The notes beneath the pieces were generated by a model. The model searched no databases, was not told the origin of the DNA, and saw only the letters and a program-made list of their open reading frames with translations. A DNA stretch of 10,855 nt. It comes from an uncultured Candidatus Saccharibacteria bacterium. Lineage in GTDB: Bacteria; Patescibacteriota; Saccharimonadia; Saccharimonadales; Saccharimonadaceae. The DNA is taken from contig CALFGG010000024.1 of assembly GCA_937958235.1 (NCBI GenBank), positions 1 to 10,855 on the forward strand, read 5' to 3'. The translations under genes were made by a program, and so were the position numbers. Shown piece after piece: positions 1 through 5,898 of the stretch (position 1 is its first letter; the number at the start of each line of letters is the position of its first letter).

Positions 1-23
1 ACATAGCATAGACATACATCCCA

Positions 24-105
24 AGCTTATAGTCTCGGAAAAATAAATAAAAGAACCTAGAGACACAGATCAAATATCTTGAGCTTAGGGCTGCGGAACA
101 ATAAT
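24..105. repeat. degenerate direct repeat pair at left edge
   Basis: Two related copies of about 24 bases lie at 24-47 and 82-105. Both start AGCTTA and contain CGGAA followed by an AATAA-like run; a third GCTTA sits at 113. Bases 99-106 and 119-126 can pair as an eight-base stem (one G-U). No reading frame of note runs through 1-137, and I do not recognise an RNA family. It may be the tail of a structured RNA or repeat array cut by the window edge. Confidence 0.3.
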
Positions 106-137
106 CAATTCGGCTTATGGTTATTGAGTCTTATCGT

Positions 138-176
138 CAAAAACGAAACTAGCATTGTGAAGACGCTAGTTTTTGA
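138..176. terminator. probable bidirectional intrinsic terminator
   Basis: AAACTAGC (146-153) and GCTAGTTT (165-172) form a perfect eight-base stem around an 11-base loop. The flanks TCAAAAAC and GTTTTTGA can extend or compete with it. A T-run follows on the plus strand (170-174), and the minus strand also ends in TTTTT. It can stop lepA transcription coming from the right, and any transcript entering from beyond the left edge. Confidence 0.6.
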
Positions 177-189
177 TGAAAAATTTTTT

Positions 190-265
190 GTGTGCGTATT
201 TATTGATGAGACCATCAGCTTGGCCGAGCGGCCTTGAGCGTGTCGAAGAAATAAATACCACACAC
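190..265. repeat. cruciform-like inverted repeat directly after lepA stop
   Basis: Arms at 190-204 and 250-265 are near-perfect inverted copies (GTGTG-GTATTTATT against AATAAATAC-CACAC). They enclose about 45 bases containing two small perfect hairpins, GATG/CATC (205-216) and GGCC/GGCC (222-233), and a weaker third pairing at 233-248. The 3' arm touches the lepA stop codon, so the structure is in the lepA 3' end and may help termination or mRNA stability. The inner 222-248 segment, read on the minus strand, begins CTTCGACACGCTCAAGG. Confidence 0.5.
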
Positions 266-2065
266 TTAGTCGCGTTTTAACATAACAGTGAAGGCTTCGG
301 ATGGGATATCAATCTTACCAAAACGCTTCATTCTGGCTTTACCACGCTTTTGTTTCTCAAGCAACTTGGCCTTACGGTCGCGGTCACCCGTATGGATCTT
401 GACCGTGACATCTTTACGGAAGGCACCGATGGTTTCGCGAGCAATAATTCTGGCACCGATGGCAGCCTGCAGGGCAACCTCGAAGTTCTGGCGAGGGATT
501 ACTTCTTTTAACTTCTTGGTGATTGTGCGACCAATGGCATCTGCTTCGGAGCGGTGACACATAAGGGCGAGGGCGTCCATGCGTTCGCCACCAATCAGAA
601 AATCCACACGAACCAAGTCTTCAGGACGATAGTCAGAAATTTCATAATTAAAGCTAGCGTAACCAGAAGTGAGGGACTTTAGCTGATCATAAAAATCGGT
701 AAGCAAGTTGGCCATTGGGGCTTCAAAATTAATGACGGCGCGATCTTCAAGATATGAGATATTCTTCTGAAGACCACGTTTCTCAACAATCAACGTCAAG
801 ACATTGCCAATCATGGAAACTGGTAAAATAATTTCGCCTTTGACCCATGGCTCACGAATCTCGGCGACATAACTGGTATCAGGAAGATTGGAGGCAGACT
901 TAATTTCGAGCTCTTCGCCAGAATTTAGGCGGACTTGGTAGTTGGTAGAAGGATTAGTAACAACGAGATCAAGTTTAAACTCGCGCTCAAGACGCTCCTT
1001 AATAATATCCATATGGAGCAGACCAAGGAAGCCAATGCGCAAACCGAAACCTAGAACTGGGCTATTTTCAGGTTCAAAACGAAGGGCGGAGTCACTAAGA
1101 GAAAGTTTCTCGATGGCCTCTTTGAGATCCTTGTACTGATCATTTGAAACTGGGAAGAACCCAGCGTAAACAAAAGGAAGAACATTCTTATAACCGGGAA
1201 GTGGAGTCTTGGCAGGTTTCTTATAGAGAGTGACGGTGTCACCAACTTTTGCCTCACGAGTGGTTTTTAAGTTGGTCACAATATAGCCGACTTCACCTTC
1301 AGCTAGACTATCCTTCGGCTGCATGCCAGGTTTCAAAACACCAACTTCGAGAGCGATACCATTGATTTTTGACGCCATCATAAAAATATTGTCGTTCTTA
1401 TTGATTTGACCATTGAAGATGCGGACATAGAGGATAACGCCGCGATAATCGTCAAAATAGGAGTCGAAAATGAGGGCGCGAGTCTGATCAGGAGCGACGG
1501 TGGCTTCAAGGTTGAGCGGGGCTTTTGGACTTGGAGCTTTATTAATGATAGCATCAAGTACCGCTTCGACATTGAGGCCAGTTTTGGCAGAAACTGGAAT
1601 AATTTCCTCTTTTTTGCAGCCAAGTAGATTAATAATCTCATTTGAAACTTTTTCAACGTCGGCGGCTGGAAGATCAATTTTATTGATCACAGGGATAATT
1701 GTCAGATCCTGCTCGAGAGCGAGATAAACATTGGCGAGAGTTTGAGCCTGAATGCCCTGAGTGGCGTCAACCACAAGAATTGCCGACTCGACAGCCTGGA
1801 GGGAGCGGGAGACCTCATAAGAAAAGTCGACGTGGCCTGGAGTGTCAATAAGATTTAATTCAAAACCTTTATAATGCATCTGGACTGGAGTGAGCTTAAT
1901 CGTGATTCCCTTTTCACGTTCTAGTTCCATGGAATCAAGAAGCTGAGACTTCATTTGTCGCTTCTCGACCGTGGCAGTAATTTCCATCATGCGATCAGCA
2001 AGAGTGGATTTACCGTGGTCGATGTGAGCAATAATGCAGAAGTTACGAATATGGTCTGAATTCAT
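266..2065 (-). CDS. lepA: elongation factor 4 (LepA) GTPase
   Basis: LepA/EF-4 is a ribosome-binding translational GTPase linked to back-translocation and ribosome assembly; it acts in the cytoplasm. The 599-residue length is normal for the family. The GTPase motifs are intact: G1 AHIDHGKST at 13-21, G3 DTPGH at 74-78, G4 NKID at 128-131 and G5 SAK at 159-161. The LepA-specific C-terminal domain is present (RQNFEVALQAAIGARIIARE, then a Lys/Arg-rich stretch with LLEKQKRGKARMKRFG), which separates it from EF-G and TypA. The ATG lies exactly six bases after an extended -10 box, so the mRNA is probably leaderless and no Shine-Dalgarno is seen. It is divergent from tilS, and the stop abuts an inverted repeat followed by a terminator. 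Identification is secure. Confidence 0.98.
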   Translation of the reverse strand: MNSDHIRNFCIIAHIDHGKSTLADRMMEITATVEKRQMKSQLLDSMELEREKGITIKLTPVQMHYKGFELNLIDTPGHVDFSYEVSRSLQAVESAILVVDATQGIQAQTLANVYLALEQDLTIIPVINKIDLPAADVEKVSNEIINLLGCKKEEIIPVSAKTGLNVEAVLDAIINKAPSPKAPLNLEATVAPDQTRALIFDSYFDDYRGVILYVRIFNGQINKNDNIFMMASKINGIALEVGVLKPGMQPKDSLAEGEVGYIVTNLKTTREAKVGDTVTLYKKPAKTPLPGYKNVLPFVYAGFFPVSNDQYKDLKEAIEKLSLSDSALRFEPENSPVLGFGLRIGFLGLLHMDIIKERLEREFKLDLVVTNPSTNYQVRLNSGEELEIKSASNLPDTSYVAEIREPWVKGEIILPVSMIGNVLTLIVEKRGLQKNISYLEDRAVINFEAPMANLLTDFYDQLKSLTSGYASFNYEISDYRPEDLVRVDFLIGGERMDALALMCHRSEADAIGRTITKKLKEVIPRQNFEVALQAAIGARIIARETIGAFRKDVTVKIHTGDRDRKAKLLEKQKRGKARMKRFGKIDIPSEAFTVMLKRD

Positions 2066-2071
2066 GGGTTA

Positions 2072-2080
2072 ATTATAACA
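2072..2080 (-). promoter_or_regulatory. lepA promoter, extended -10 TGTTATAAT
   Basis: On the minus strand TGTTATAAT occupies 2080-2072. Six bases separate the -10 box from the lepA ATG, which places the expected transcription start on or next to the A of the start codon. No convincing -35 hexamer is seen; the extended -10 would compensate. Confidence 0.75.
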
Positions 2081-2111
2081 GATATGGAGTAGAGATGGAA
2101 TGAGCAGATTT

Positions 2112-2120
2112 TGGTATAAT
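2112..2120 (+). promoter_or_regulatory. tilS promoter, extended -10 TGGTATAAT
   Basis: TGGTATAAT lies inside the longest possible tilS frame (codons 5-7 counted from the ATG at 2100). Six bases later comes GTG at 2127. The same nine-base box drives yebC and the 7861 gene, so it is very likely real. That implies a leaderless mRNA starting at GTG. Confidence 0.75.
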
Positions 2121-2126
2121 TTGAGA

Positions 2127-2987
2127 GTGAAGAAAATTTTAGCAGTTTCGGGTGGGGTTGATTCAATGGTACTACTCGATATGTTTTACAAGAGTGAACC
2201 TAGTAATATTTTGGTGGCACATTTTAATCACGGCACCAGAGAGTCAGCAGATCTTGACGAGGAATTTGTTAAGCGAAGATGCAAAGAGTATGGGGTGCCG
2301 TTTGAATCATCAAAGATGATACTTGGTGAAGGTGTTTCAGAGGAAGAGGCTAGAGAAAAAAGATATGCTTTTTTATATCATGTGACGAATAAATATCAAG
2401 GGGAAATTTGTACGGCACACCACCTTGATGACCTTCTAGAGTCGGTGGTAATCAACTTGATTCGAGGAACTTTTTGGCGGGGCTTGGCACCTTTTGGCAA
2501 TAGTAAAATAAGGAGACCACTTGTCGATCTTAAGATGAACAAGACTGATATTCTACGCTATGCGGGCGAGAATCACCTCTGTTTTCGACAGGACCCAACA
2601 AATTACCATGATGACTATTTGCGCAACCGAGTTAGAGAATCCTTAAAAAGCCTGGAGAAAGAAAAGAAAGTGGCAGTATTAGAACTTGCCGAGAAACAGA
2701 AGGTTCTACGCGAGGAGATCGAGAAAAATCTTGGAAATTTATTAGAAACAATAGTGATGAAAAATTCACAGGGTGAGATATTTTTTAGAAGAGATTATTT
2801 TCGAGCCGAAGAATCCACCGTGAGTTCTGAGATTTTGCGGTCGATTTGTCTTGAGGCTCACATATCACTAACTAGACCTCAACTACTAAATTTCCTAGAG
2901 GCTATTAAAAATTACCAGCCTGGGAAGAAATTTAATTTGCCAAAAGACAAGATGGCGACAATCAGTAGAGATTTCGTACGGTTTTAA
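2127..2987 (+). CDS. tilS: tRNA(Ile)-lysidine synthetase TilS, short form
   Basis: TilS uses ATP and lysine to convert C34 of the CAU-anticodon tRNA-Ile to lysidine, so it reads AUA as isoleucine. From GTG at 2127 the protein has 286 residues. The PP-loop ATP site SGGVDS is at 8-13, followed by FNHGTRE, the AHHLDD box and the family segment DPTNYHDDYLRNRVR. It ends soon after the first accessory domain, so it lacks the extra C-terminal domain of the E. coli enzyme (about 430 residues), as is common in small genomes. I chose GTG 2127 over ATG 2100 because a perfect promoter lies between them and the PP-loop proteins usually begin close to this point (VKKILAVSGG). yebC follows, with its promoter adjoining the tilS stop. 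The function is secure; the start is inferred. Confidence 0.93.
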   Translation: MKKILAVSGGVDSMVLLDMFYKSEPSNILVAHFNHGTRESADLDEEFVKRRCKEYGVPFESSKMILGEGVSEEEAREKRYAFLYHVTNKYQGEICTAHHLDDLLESVVINLIRGTFWRGLAPFGNSKIRRPLVDLKMNKTDILRYAGENHLCFRQDPTNYHDDYLRNRVRESLKSLEKEKKVAVLELAEKQKVLREEIEKNLGNLLETIVMKNSQGEIFFRRDYFRAEESTVSSEILRSICLEAHISLTRPQLLNFLEAIKNYQPGKKFNLPKDKMATISRDFVRF

Positions 2988-2996
2988 TGGTATAAT
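2988..2996 (+). promoter_or_regulatory. yebC promoter, extended -10 TGGTATAAT
   Basis: The box begins at the base after the tilS stop codon (2985-2987). The predicted start near 3003 would give yebC a leader of about 30 bases containing a Shine-Dalgarno, in contrast to the leaderless genes in this window. Confidence 0.75.
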
Positions 2997-3032
2997 ATAG
3001 AGAAGAAATTATAAAAATAGGAAGGTCAAAAG

Positions 3033-3734
3033 ATGTCAGGACACAGTAAATGGGCGACAACTAAACGCCAGAAAGCTATTGTCGATGCAAAACGCGGCGC
3101 AGCTTTTACGAAGATTGCAAACCAGATTGCGATTGCCGCAAGAAGTGGTGGCGACCCGACGATGAATCCTACGCTTGCGATGGTGCTTGAAAAAGCACGT
3201 AAGGCAAATATGCCTAAGGCGAATATTGAGCGTGCAATTGCAAGAGCAACCGACAAGAGTGCGGCGGCGATGATTGAGGAAACCTACGAGGCTTACGGTC
3301 CTGCGGGAATTGGGATCATCATTGAGGTGGCAACAGATAATAAGAATCGAACTATGCCAGAAGTACGCAATGCTCTATCTAAAAATGGTGGGCGCATGGC
3401 TGACCCTGGAAGCGTGATGTTCCAATTTGCTAGAAAAGGCGTGATTGAAATTGCTGAAAAAGGTGAAGACGCTTTGATGACAGCACTTGATTGCGGCGCT
3501 GAAGATGCTAACGAAGGTGAGGAAAGTATCGAAGTTATTACAGAGGCGACTGACTTGATGAAAGTCAGACAGGCTTTGATTGATGCTGGACTTACTGTTG
3601 ATAACGCAGAACTTCGCTACATTGCGAACACTTCAGTACCTGTGAGCGAGGATGATGCAGAAAAAGTCGATAAATTACTAAATGCAATTGATGACCTCGA
3701 CGATGTAACAAACGTATTTACGAACGCCGAATAA
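3033..3734 (+). CDS. yebC: YebC/PmpR (TACO1) family protein
   Basis: The start MSGHSKWATTKRQKAIVDAK is the hallmark of the YebC/TACO1 family. Members were long annotated as transcriptional regulators; more recent work ties YebC-type proteins to ribosomes and to relief of stalling on difficult peptides. At 233 residues it is close to the usual 235-250. The conserved GPAGIGIIIEVATDNKNRT segment and the acidic C-terminus (EKVDKLLNAIDDLDDVTNVF) are present. A clear Shine-Dalgarno (AGGAAGG, about 3019-3025) precedes the ATG. The neighbourhood of lepA, tilS and tRNAs fits a translation role, but its targets cannot be read from the sequence. Confidence 0.96.
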   Translation: MSGHSKWATTKRQKAIVDAKRGAAFTKIANQIAIAARSGGDPTMNPTLAMVLEKARKANMPKANIERAIARATDKSAAAMIEETYEAYGPAGIGIIIEVATDNKNRTMPEVRNALSKNGGRMADPGSVMFQFARKGVIEIAEKGEDALMTALDCGAEDANEGEESIEVITEATDLMKVRQALIDAGLTVDNAELRYIANTSVPVSEDDAEKVDKLLNAIDDLDDVTNVFTNAE

Positions 3735-3736
3735 TC

Positions 3737-3745
3737 TGTTAGAAT
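3737..3745 (+). promoter_or_regulatory. tRNA operon promoter, extended -10 TGTTAGAAT
   Basis: TGTTAGAAT lies between the yebC stop (3732-3734) and the tRNA-Ser gene. The mature 5' end of tRNA-Ser would be at the eighth base after the -10 box, so transcription starts on or beside the tRNA itself, leaving almost no 5' leader for RNase P. Confidence 0.6.
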
Positions 3746-3752
3746 AGTTAGC

Positions 3753-3838
3753 GGAAGGGTGGCCGAGTGGTTGATGGCACTGGTCTTGAAAACCAGCAAG
3801 TTAACGCTTCGCAGGTTCGAATCCTGTCCCTTCCGCCA
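3753..3838 (+). tRNA. tRNA-Ser (anticodon UGA), CCA encoded
   Basis: The acceptor strands GGAAGGG and CCCTTCC pair perfectly. The D-arm starts GGCCGAG and the T-arm has GGTTCGAATCC. The anticodon stem-loop CTGGT-CTTGAAA-ACCAG gives anticodon TGA, reading UCN serine codons. A long variable arm (AAG...CTT) confirms a class II serine tRNA. G is the discriminator base and the 3' CCA is encoded at 3836-3838. It lies 18 bases after yebC and three bases before the next tRNA. Confidence 0.95.
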
Positions 3839-3841
3839 AGT

Positions 3842-3918
3842 GGCACCATAGCTCAGCTGGTTAGAGCGTAGGACTCATAAGCCTAAGGTCACTGGTTCGA
3901 TCCCAGTTGGTGCTACCA
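3842..3918 (+). tRNA. tRNA with CAU anticodon (Met, or Ile2 substrate of TilS)
   Basis: GGCACCA pairs with TGGTGCT (first pair G-U), discriminator A, CCA encoded at 3916-3918. The D-arm is GCTCAGCTGGTTAGAGC and the T-arm GGTTCGATCCC. The anticodon loop CTCATAA gives CAT. The closing pair of the anticodon stem is A-G, not a canonical pair. Elongator methionine tRNA is the default call; the lysidine-modified tRNA-Ile2 shares the CAU anticodon and cannot be excluded by eye. The three G-C pairs typical of initiator anticodon stems are absent, so it is not fMet. The antisense strand is read by the C-terminus of a recombinase-like frame. Confidence 0.9.
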
Positions 3919-4175
3919 CATTGGTTTTTGTCAATTGAAATCACCGAATTAAAGGGTTCCCTCAAGAGGTAGTGGAGCCTATTTTGTTCGTCTAAATATA
4001 GGTTCACAAACACTTTTCGTGCGATTTTATCTTTCTGGATAATATCGGCTGCTCTCATCTTATTCCCAAGCGATTTCATTAGGTTCACAAAGTCCTGCTG
4101 GTCGAACTTCAAGCTGGAGGGGTTATCGATTTTAGCCTTTAGTTCTTTAATCTCGCCCTCTAGAACATTTATCAT
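3861..4175 (-). pseudogene. C-terminal remnant of a serine site-specific recombinase
   Basis: An open frame of 104 codons resembles the extreme C-terminus of large zinc-ribbon serine recombinases: a coiled-coil start (LEGEIKELKAKI), then ADIIQKDKIARKVFVNLYLD and HYLLREPFNSVIS. In that family the same region carries a KxxIARxxFxNLxxD pattern and an EPF segment. The resolvase catalytic domain and zinc ribbon (several hundred residues) are missing, so this is a fragment and not a working enzyme. The frame lacks a supported start, and about its last 19 residues (from CGSTNWDRTSDL) are just the antisense of the CAU tRNA, which is common for integrases sitting against tRNA genes. It suggests that an integrated element once used this spot. 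Recognition is by memory of the family. Confidence 0.6.
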
Positions 4176-4335
4176 AAGTATCGGTTCTCTTGTTTTCTAA
4201 GAAACTATTGTGCGCCGATACTTTATTGAGATGTGCTCCCGGTGCGCTATTATCTACCTTTTCTAGAATAGCGACAAGCTCCAAAAAGTTATCCTCATTA
4301 TTTTTGATTTTCTCTATTAAGTCCAATTCCTCCAT
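4147..4335 (-). CDS. small ORF, unrecognised, possible decayed part of the recombinase
   Basis: 62 codons, starting MEELDLIEKIKNNEDNFLEL, with an amphipathic helical character up to about residue 27 and no recognised domain afterwards. It runs into the recombinase-like frame but in another phase, overlapping it by 29 bases. Residues from about 38 to 53 are encoded by the 48-base inverted-repeat segment 4176-4223, which makes that half doubtful. No Shine-Dalgarno precedes the ATG; GGAGG lies just inside the gene. It could be a separate small protein of the island or a frame-shifted remnant. Weak call. Confidence 0.3.
   Translation of the reverse strand: MEELDLIEKIKNNEDNFLELVAILEKVDNSAPGAHLNKVSAHNSFLENKRTDTYDKCSRGRD
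4176..4223. repeat. 48-base segment bounded by perfect 9-bp inverted repeats
   Basis: AAGTATCGG at 4176-4184 and CCGATACTT at 4215-4223 are perfect inverted copies, and they extend to about 11 pairs if one base bulges. The 30-base interior holds a weaker inner dyad around GTTTTCTAAGAAAC (4192-4205). It sits where the two recombinase-side frames swap phase. It could be a transcription terminator (no T-run), a miniature inserted palindrome or a recombinase site. Confidence 0.5.
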
Positions 4336-4373
4336 TTAGACTTGTTTAGTTGGCTGTCCGAGAACAAAAAAAG

Positions 4374-4382
4374 TGATATAAT
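4374..4382 (+). promoter_or_regulatory. promoter of the structured leader / 334-residue gene, TGATATAAT
   Basis: This extended -10 box predicts transcription from about 4389, giving a leader of roughly 210 bases before the ATG at 4598. That is far longer than any other leader in this window, where most are 0-30 bases. The palindromes AGATTT-T-AAATCT (4394-4406) and CTGTCGACAG (4405-4414) lie just after the start and could be operators or the 5' hairpin of the RNA. Confidence 0.6.
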
Positions 4383-4412
4383 TAAATTGTACTAGATTTT
4401 AAATCTGTCGAC

Positions 4413-4552
4413 AGTTCTATCCCTGACAAGATAGGTAATAGTTGAACCCCGTGTGGAGCACCTCGCTCCAGTCGGCTCAACTGCCTGTCTGCAGAAAGTG
4501 TAGTCTAGAATACCTTATAGCGGGGTGTTCCACTTGGTTTTAGGGGATAAGC
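4413..4552 (+). ncRNA. putative structured RNA leader with pseudoknot
   Basis: The helices are mutually compatible and nested: TATCCC 4418-4423 with GGGATA 4544-4549; CAAG 4427-4430 with CTTG 4533-4536; AGGTA 4433-4437 with TACCT 4511-4515; AGTTGA 4440-4445 with TCAACT 4477-4482; TGGAGC 4454-4459 with GCTCCA 4465-4470. ACCCCG 4446-4451, in the loop of the fourth helix, pairs with CGGGGT 4521-4526 and makes a pseudoknot. An alternative nine-pair helix (4453-4461 with 4525-4533) would disrupt both the inner hairpin and the pseudoknot, so two states are possible. The segment is also visibly richer in G+C than its flanks. I do not recognise a known RNA class; tmRNA, SRP RNA and RNase P RNA signatures are absent. 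It may be a cis-regulatory switch for the next gene or an independent RNA. Pairings were found by eye, without covariation. Confidence 0.5.
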
Positions 4553-4553
4553 T

Positions 4554-4588
4554 CGCTTCAATATCAATTTTAGGAGCGGTTTTCCCGC
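4554..4588 (+). promoter_or_regulatory. attenuator-like hairpins before the 334-residue gene
   Basis: CGCTTC (4554-4559) can pair with GGAGCG (4573-4578; one G-U), directly followed by GTTTT, which resembles a weak terminator. A competing hairpin GCGG/CCGC (4576-4588) uses the same bases and ends one base before the Shine-Dalgarno AGGAG (4589-4593). Such exclusive structures suit transcription or translation control by the upstream RNA. This is inferred from pairing only. Confidence 0.35.
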
Positions 4589-4597
4589 AGGAGAAAA

Positions 4598-5602
4598 ATG
4601 ATGAATGAAAAAATTGAAACAGTGGGAAATACCACCGATAATGGGAATGGAAAAACTGGCTGGGAGGGTGTAACGGCAATGGCTGATAAGTTTCAGGGAG
4701 GCAAAACAGCCGAAAAGTGCAACCAGACAGAAGTTTTAACGGCGGAAAACAATGTTTATCGTGAAATCGCCAAAAATGCGCTCAAGAACTGGAACGGTCT
4801 CTCTGACGAAGAGGCATCAGAAAAAGTTGCTGGTGCGAGCGTAGAGAAACTAGAAAGCCAAGTTTATGCTGAAGACTCAATCAAAGCCGCCGTCGATGGC
4901 ATCAGTAAAGTTCTTAACAAAAAAGGCAAAATACCTGTTAAGATGGGCGAGGACGGCTTTTTACGCAGGACGGACGAAAAAATCGTGGCGGAATGGAACG
5001 GGCAGGAAGAACTGCTTGATAATATCTTGACTGGCAATAAACAGGATGTGTCGTTTACGAAATTGGGTAATCAGATACGGCATATGTTTGAGGCTCGTCA
5101 CGACATCGAAGATGATTACTTCGAGGAAGATTTTATACTTGATGTCTTAGACAATATACATACCGACTGGATTGAGCATAATTCTAAAAAGTTCTTCGAT
5201 GAGAAAAGAGCAGATAAGCAATATCAATTTATGCCGCTAGACCTCATTGGGTTTAAGGAGGCGATGGCTGATAACATCTTTCTAGAACCAATCTTAAAAG
5301 CCGCAGATATGAACATACCTGATGATGTGATACTCGAACAGGCATACAACGACAAGCGAAACAGGTTTTCAAGGAGTTGGCATTTGGAGGAGGCTGTGTT
5401 CAAAGATGGTGCAGAGCCAAATGATGATTGGTTTTCATTAAAAAGTGATCTTGCCCAAACTATGTTTAGCAGCAATTTCCCGCAACATAATGTGCCAGAA
5501 AATCTGCAAGGCATATATGACGCTTTAGAAGATGAAACCACAGCCACTAGGGTAATCGAACAGGTTGGGCAAAAATCGGAAGATATGTTCTTCTCTTATT
5601 AA
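4598..5602 (+). CDS. unrecognised 334-residue acidic soluble protein
   Basis: I do not recognise a family. No signal peptide or membrane segment is visible. Residues 1-45 are Gly/Asn/Thr-rich and probably disordered. About 45-130 looks helical and charged, and the rest is dense in Asp, Glu, Trp and aromatic residues (for example RHDIEDDYFEEDFILDVLDN and FMPLDLIGFKEAMADN), suggesting a folded alpha-helical acidic domain. AGGAG at 4589-4593 lies four bases before the first ATG and seven before the second (4601), so translation may start at either. Its own promoter lies about 215 bases upstream, across a highly structured leader. It sits between recombinase debris and a toxin-antitoxin pair, so it is probably cargo of an integrated element. 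The reading frame is intact and Shine-Dalgarno-supported, so it is probably expressed. Confidence 0.8.
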   Translation: MMNEKIETVGNTTDNGNGKTGWEGVTAMADKFQGGKTAEKCNQTEVLTAENNVYREIAKNALKNWNGLSDEEASEKVAGASVEKLESQVYAEDSIKAAVDGISKVLNKKGKIPVKMGEDGFLRRTDEKIVAEWNGQEELLDNILTGNKQDVSFTKLGNQIRHMFEARHDIEDDYFEEDFILDVLDNIHTDWIEHNSKKFFDEKRADKQYQFMPLDLIGFKEAMADNIFLEPILKAADMNIPDDVILEQAYNDKRNRFSRSWHLEEAVFKDGAEPNDDWFSLKSDLAQTMFSSNFPQHNVPENLQGIYDALEDETTATRVIEQVGQKSEDMFFSY

Positions 5603-5713
5603 CGACTTAGAGAGCCTTTGTAAAGCTTCTCAGGGACTCACAGGGCTATTTTGAGAGGGCATTGTAAGCCATAAACTCCCCACTTAGAACTAGAGGAATA
5701 TACTAAGATATAG

Positions 5714-5719
5714 TATAAT
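5714..5719 (+). promoter_or_regulatory. antitoxin-toxin operon promoter, -10 TATAAT
   Basis: A consensus TATAAT stands six bases before the antitoxin ATG (5726). It lacks the TGn extension seen in the other boxes. The spacing predicts a leaderless transcript covering the antitoxin and the fic gene. Confidence 0.65.
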
Positions 5720-5725
5720 AGACAT

Positions 5726-5896
5726 ATGAGTAAAAACGAAGAGATGATTAGATTTGTAGACTCCAACCTTAGACTGGAGGGTATGAAACTGTCTGCACGC
5801 GAAAAACAGACCATGATGGACTGTTTAACTGGTAAAACCACCTACAAAAAGGCTCTTCAGTTAGCCCTAGATAAACACAGAAGAGTGGCTGCTTAA
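5726..5896 (+). CDS. VbhA-like Fic antitoxin (56 aa)
   Basis: This short gene encodes 56 residues: MSKNEEMIRFVDSNLRLEGM, then KLSAREKQTMMDCLTGKTTY and a basic C-terminus. The pattern N-LRLEG-MKLSAREK...LTGKTT matches the small antitoxin (VbhA) proteins that sit before class I Fic toxins and block the ATP gamma-phosphate site with an inhibitory helix. The family motif is [ST]xxxE[GN]; here E18-G19 are present but the position four before the Glu is Asn14, with Ser13 beside it. It ends two bases before the fic start codon, which implies translational coupling and balanced synthesis. The ATG lies exactly six bases after TATAAT, so its mRNA is probably leaderless. Confidence 0.8.
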   Translation: MSKNEEMIRFVDSNLRLEGMKLSAREKQTMMDCLTGKTTYKKALQLALDKHRRVAA

Positions 5897-5898
5897 CG

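Noticed and set aside
3861..3918. Last 19 codons of the recombinase-like frame as genuine protein
   Set aside because: They are the exact antisense of the tRNA, so they are constrained by the tRNA and not evidence for coding.
4451..4546. GTG-initiated frame of 31 codons inside the structured leader, with three Cys
   Set aside because: It has no Shine-Dalgarno or promoter at the right distance, and it crosses the helices that explain the segment better.
5609..5632. Hairpin GAGAGCCTTT / AAAGCTTCTC after the 334-residue gene as a terminator
   Set aside because: It has two mismatches and no T-run; transcription may continue to the toxin operon.
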